Below, piece after piece: positions 5,490 through 6,495 of a stretch of DNA of 6,495 nt. Within the stretch, counting starts at the first letter, position 1; the number at the start of each line of letters is the position of its first letter. The DNA is taken from positions 1 to 6,495 of the forward strand of contig JAFZQK010000004.1 in NCBI GenBank assembly GCA_017620455.1. The letters are read 5' to 3'. The notes under the pieces are model-generated. The model made no database searches. It worked only from the letters and a program-made list of their open reading frames with translations, and was not told where the DNA came from. This DNA comes from Clostridia bacterium. GTDB taxonomy: Bacteria; Bacillota_A; Clostridia; Christensenellales; Aristaeellaceae. The translations under genes and the position numbers were made by a program.

Positions 5490-6067
5490 CAGCCGATGAT
5501 TTCTTCCACCGTCTTGCCCCGCATCTTGGCGACAGTTTCGGCGTTGCGCAGGCCCCGGAGGCCTTCCAGGGTGGCTTTCACGGTGTTGATGCGGTTGCTG
5601 GTGCCGAAGGTCTTGGTGCGGATGTCCTTGATGCCGGACAGCTCCAGCACGGCGCGGGCGCCGCCGCCGGCGATAACGCCGGCGCCTTCTTCAGCGGGCA
5701 GCAGCACCACTTTGGCGGTGCCGTACAGGCCGTCGATGGCGTGGGGGATGGTGGTACCCTCCATGGGCACGGTCACCAGATGCTTCATGGCGGCTTCCTT
5801 GGCCTTGCGGATGGCCTCGGGCACTTCCTTGGCCTTGCCGATGGCGGCGCCCACCTGGCCCTTTTCGTTGCCCACCACGACCAGCGCGGCGAAGCGGAAA
5901 TTCTTACCGCCCTTGACAACCTTGGTCACGCGGTTCAGCGCCACCAGGCGTTCTTTCCATTCGCTGACGGGCTCTTCCCGGTCCCTGCGGTCCCGGCGGT
6001 CGCGCCGGTCGCGGTCGAAGGGACGGTCGGGGCGGGCGTTGGGACGATCGTTTTCATTGATAGGCAT
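5489..6067 (-). CDS. rpsE: 30S ribosomal protein S5 with Arg/Asp-rich N-terminal extension
   Basis: S5 sits near the decoding centre and mRNA entry of the small subunit and influences translational accuracy. The 192-residue product contains the N-terminal dsRNA-binding-like domain (about 36-100: [18 protein letters not shown], then [27 protein letters not shown]) and the C-terminal domain ([34 protein letters not shown]). It is some 25 residues longer than the roughly 166-residue S5 of E. coli and B. subtilis. The excess is an N-terminal tail, [17 protein letters not shown], then three RRD units (21-29) flanked by further R and D. This tail is probably disordered. The RRD units use different synonymous codons. 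ATG at 6067 has GGGAGGG at 6077-6083, 9 nt upstream, so the tail is probably translated. It follows rplR by 16 nt. Confidence 0.97.
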   Translation of the reverse strand: MPINENDRPNARPDRPFDRDRRDRRDRRDREEPVSEWKERLVALNRVTKVVKGGKNFRFAALVVVGNEKGQVGAAIGKAKEVPEAIRKAKEAAMKHLVTVPMEGTTIPHAIDGLYGTAKVVLLPAEEGAGVIAGGGARAVLELSGIKDIRTKTFGTSNRINTVKATLEGLRGLRNAETVAKMRGKTVEEIIG

Positions 6068-6083
6068 CTTATCTTACCCTCCC

Positions 6084-6452
6084 TTAGAAGTTCAGCCCGG
6101 CTTCACGGGCAGCCGCGGCCAGGGCGGCCACGCGCCCGGTGTAGAGGTATCCGCCGCGGTCAAAAACCACGTCCTTGATGCCGGCGGCGATGGCGCGCTC
6201 GGCCACCAGTTTGCCCACCAGCTGAGAAGCGCCGGTCTTGCTCTGCTCGTCCAGCTGGCCCTTGATGGCGGGGTCCAGGGTGGAGGCGGAAACCAGGGTG
6301 ACGCCCTTGGTATCGTCGATGACCTGGGCGTAGATGCTCTTGTTGCTGCGGTAGACGCACAGGCGCGGCATTTCGGGGGTGCCGCTGATCTTTTTGCGGA
6401 CGCGGGCGTGACGGATCACGCGCACTTCATTACGGTCGCGCTTATTGAACAT
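6084..6452 (-). CDS. rplR: 50S ribosomal protein L18
   Basis: L18 binds 5S rRNA with L5 and L25-type proteins in the central protuberance of the large subunit. The 122-residue product has the basic N-terminal arm [21 protein letters not shown], then the typical [19 protein letters not shown] (29-47) and TLVSASTLD. The C-terminal half has [20 protein letters not shown] (83-102) and ends [11 protein letters not shown]. Length and motifs are normal. ATG at 6452 is preceded by AAGGGAGTG at 6460-6468, with GGGAG 9 nt from the start. It lies 18 nt after rplF and 16 nt before rpsE, as in the standard spc order. Confidence 0.98.
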   Translation of the reverse strand: MFNKRDRNEVRVIRHARVRKKISGTPEMPRLCVYRSNKSIYAQVIDDTKGVTLVSASTLDPAIKGQLDEQSKTGASQLVGKLVAERAIAAGIKDVVFDRGGYLYTGRVAALAAAAREAGLNF

Positions 6453-6470
6453 TTGCGTTCACTCCCTTTC

Positions 6471-6495
6471 TTACTTCTTACCGGCCTTGCCTTCC
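6471..6495 (-). CDS. rplF: 50S ribosomal protein L6, last codons only
   Basis: Only the final seven sense codons and the stop of a minus-strand gene are visible, reading EGKAGKK and then TAA. L6 commonly ends in a short Lys/Gly-rich tail of this kind, and rplF is the gene that normally precedes rplR in the spc operon. The identification rests mainly on position. The rest of the gene lies beyond the right edge of the window. Confidence 0.75.

Noticed and set aside
1..6495. tRNA genes, CRISPR array, transposase or phage genes
   Set aside because: I saw no cloverleaf-type sequence, regularly spaced direct repeats or mobile-element protein in the window.

Overview
The window is a stretch of a bacterial ribosomal-protein 'superoperon' (end of the spc operon through the start of the alpha operon), with every gene on the minus strand. 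Read 5'->3' along the minus strand the order is: rplF (last codons only), rplR, rpsE, rpmD, rplO, secY, adk, map, a small KOW-domain gene, infA, rpmJ, rpsM, rpsK (3' end cut off by the window edge). No convincing gene lies on the plus strand; the long plus-strand open frames are antisense shadows of GC-rich genes.

The organism looks like a fairly GC-rich member of Bacillota, probably class Clostridia. The grounds are the adk-map-KOW gene-infA order, an adenylate kinase with a four-cysteine zinc LID (typical of Gram-positives), Firmicutes-type S13, L15 and SecY sequences, strong AGGAGG-type ribosome-binding sites before most genes, and TTG and GTG starts. This is inferred from remembered family features, not from a database search.

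Layout. 3558-6495 is tightly packed: rplF, rplR, rpsE, rpmD, rplO and secY are separated by only 2-19 nt, and each has its own Shine-Dalgarno site. 3449-3557 separates secY from adk and holds a 17-bp hairpin followed, on the minus strand, by a displaced run of eight T: a possible partial terminator. 1375-3448 is packed again: adk, map and the KOW gene overlap by 4 nt each (ATGA, GTGA), then infA and rpmJ. The pattern changes around rpsM, which is preceded by 367 nt and followed by 264 nt without a gene, although these spacers are normally short. The first spacer carries a 57-nt long hairpin plus a chain of smaller ones. The second carries an imperfect palindrome of about 100 nt that looks like a dispersed palindromic repeat.

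Together the genes make parts of both ribosomal subunits (L6, L18, L30, L15, L36; S5, S13, S11), the protein-export channel (SecY), the first processing enzyme for new proteins (Map), an initiation factor (IF-1), a nucleotide-balance enzyme (Adk) and a probable RNA-binding protein. The gene content is ordinary housekeeping. I see no new multi-gene system; what deserves a second look is the non-coding DNA around rpsM and between secY and adk.
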